DNA of 41,927 bases from NCBI RefSeq assembly GCF_001425165.1, contig NZ_LMDU01000012.1:632007-673933 (forward strand), in the 5' to 3' direction. A model generated the notes under the pieces. That model did no database searches. It was not told the DNA's origin and saw only the letters and a list, made by a program, of their open reading frames with translations. A program made the position numbers and the translations under genes. Below, in pieces: positions 40,904 through 41,927 of this stretch. Each line of letters starts with the position of its first letter. The stretch's first letter is position 1. The DNA is from Pelomonas sp. Root405 (lineage in GTDB: Bacteria; Pseudomonadota; Gammaproteobacteria; Burkholderiales; Burkholderiaceae_C).

Positions 40904-41842
40904 ATGACCAAGCAACCATTTTGGAAACTCACGCAGGCCCAGGAGTCAATCCTGGACTCCCTATTCATTCAGCTCAGCTTGCCGCCTGCCGGGCGGGCTT
41001 TCGTGACGGACACGATTGCAGAGGGACCGTCTCGTGCGCCTCAGGCACGTCGTGGCGGCAACTGCACCGTTAGCTTTCGGAGCAAGAAGCTCAACGCGAT
41101 GCTGCCGTTGGAAAGCCGCACAGGCGAGTACGCCGAAGGCACGCTGTTGGATGACGACGAGGACGTCGTTGCGTTCTTCCCTCAGGCGCAGAGGCAGACG
41201 CTCGAGATCCTCGATGCAGATGGCAAGCGAGTAACCGCGACGTCCTACACGGGCGACTTCCTTGTCATCCGGAAGACCAGGATCGAGATCATCGAGGTGC
41301 GGCACGAGGACGCCTTGATGGACGCCCATGAGCGTCGGCCATACCAGATCTACTTCGACCCCGAAGAGGATCGCTGGCACTACCGGGCTGCCGAGGCGCA
41401 CTTTGCAGCGATGGGGATCGACTTCCGCATCGTGTGCACGCGCAAGATCAACACGACTCGGGTCAACAACGTGCGCTTCCTTGAGGACTACGTTCGCGAC
41501 GATTGCCCTCTCCCCGATCCGGTCGCGATTGAGCGGCTGAAGGCGATCCTCGACACCAACCTCAGCGTTCCGCTTTACGACGCGCTGAAACTGGAGTTCG
41601 ATGCGGACCTGATCTTCGCGGCCATTGGCCATGGCCACGTGTATGTAGACCTGGATACCGACCGGTTAGACGTACCGCAGGCACTGTCCTTGTACGCATC
41701 AAAGCCCGTTCGGGAGCTGTATCGCAGTGTCGAGGCGGCGAATCTGGACCCGATTCAGCCGATCGCTGGAGCGATGGCAGTTGCAGCAGGGACGCGTGTC
41801 ACGTACGGAAAGCGCGTACTGCAGGTGATCCTGGTGAGCTAG
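40904..41842 (+). CDS. TnsA-like transposon endonuclease
   Basis: A 312-residue protein resembling TnsA, the Tn7-family endonuclease that cuts the 5' ends of the element. The ATG at 40904 is preceded by GGAG. In order come E70 in LPLESRTGEYAE, D118 in SYTGDFLVIR and a strand IEIIEVRHED, matching the E...D...(Q/E)xK layout of TnsA, then the helical region HYRAAEAHFAAMGIDFRIVCTR typical of the family. The lysine position appears as R133, which is unusual for a nuclease. The C-terminal half lacks a clear motif. In Tn7-like elements tnsA is followed by tnsB; a new reading frame begins just at the window edge. Confidence 0.75.
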   Translation: MTKQPFWKLTQAQESILDSLFIQLSLPPAGRAFVTDTIAEGPSRAPQARRGGNCTVSFRSKKLNAMLPLESRTGEYAEGTLLDDDEDVVAFFPQAQRQTLEILDADGKRVTATSYTGDFLVIRKTRIEIIEVRHEDALMDAHERRPYQIYFDPEEDRWHYRAAEAHFAAMGIDFRIVCTRKINTTRVNNVRFLEDYVRDDCPLPDPVAIERLKAILDTNLSVPLYDALKLEFDADLIFAAIGHGHVYVDLDTDRLDVPQALSLYASKPVRELYRSVEAANLDPIQPIAGAMAVAAGTRVTYGKRVLQVILVS

Positions 41843-41904
41843 CCCCCTGAATGACCGGACACGGTCCATCGCTTATCTTTGAGGATAGGAGTAGGACTGT
41901 GAAT

Positions 41905-41927
41905 ATGACTAGGCGGACGGAGTCTGT
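41905..41927 (+). CDS. Start of a further gene at the window edge, possibly the transposase
   Basis: An ATG at 41905 (or GTG at 41899 in the same frame) is preceded by GGAG and AGGA at suitable distances and stays open to the end of the window, giving only MTRRTES. It is 62 bases after the TnsA-like gene. By analogy with Tn7-like elements it could be the DDE transposase tnsB, but the sequence shown cannot prove this. Confidence 0.35.

Noticed and set aside
1..41927. tRNA, rRNA or CRISPR array
   Set aside because: None was found by eye: no cloverleaf with TTCGA-type arm next to an anticodon stem, no rRNA-like stretch and no regularly spaced repeats.

Overview
The window looks like a chromosome segment of a high-GC betaproteobacterium of the order Burkholderiales (a Roseateles/Mitsuaria/Pelomonas-like polysaccharide degrader is my best guess). 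The reasons are the Bug-family periplasmic receptor, strong GC bias at third codon positions, paired TonB-associated tryptophan halogenases, and an oxidative/catabolic gene style typical of that group. This placement is inference from gene content; no rRNA or other taxonomic marker is present. I saw no tRNA, rRNA or CRISPR array.

Left part (1-5649): after the tail of one partial gene, a compact four-gene minus-strand cluster encodes, in transcription order, a membrane-anchored alpha/beta hydrolase, a RecF/PtuA-like ATPase with a lysine/alanine/proline-rich tail, a PtuB-like HNH nuclease, and a 354-residue protein with an ELGD...QAK signature that I read as a PD-(D/E)XK-type nuclease. It resembles the Septu defence system enlarged by two genes and is the best candidate for an undescribed system. 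About 1.15 kb of non-coding sequence follows.

Centre (6796-32316): a mannan/mannoside utilisation locus. A Bug receptor and two flavin-dependent halogenases lie on the minus strand. Divergent from them are a GH26 mannanase with two ricin-type lectin domains, a CE2/SGNH acetyl esterase, a GH2 beta-mannosidase, a large TonB-dependent receptor, a GH26 lipoprotein, an AGE-family sugar isomerase, a PfkB fructokinase and a LacI regulator. After a chemoreceptor gene comes a minus-strand unit of a sodium/sugar symporter, a DUF5060/GH5-like hydrolase and a MOSC protein. Proposed flow: deacetylation and endo-cleavage outside or at the surface, TonB-dependent uptake, release of mannose by the beta-mannosidase, isomerisation to fructose, phosphorylation to fructose-6-phosphate. 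Recurrent TGTTTA-type palindromes and a shared promoter block suggest one regulator for the locus.

Divergent from the symporter, 32615-34459 encodes a membrane protein with a GGDEF domain fused to a LysR-type substrate-binding domain without its DNA-binding domain, an unusual architecture.

Right part (35179-41927): an accessory region that begins at a truncated dnaE2 3' end and holds a PIN-like protein, a small nuclease-like protein, a RES-domain protein with an N-terminal zinc ribbon and a possible partner, a MarR-like regulator, a small divergent DNA-binding-like protein, and a TnsA-like transposase subunit running to the start of a further gene at the window edge. This looks like a mobile/defence island.
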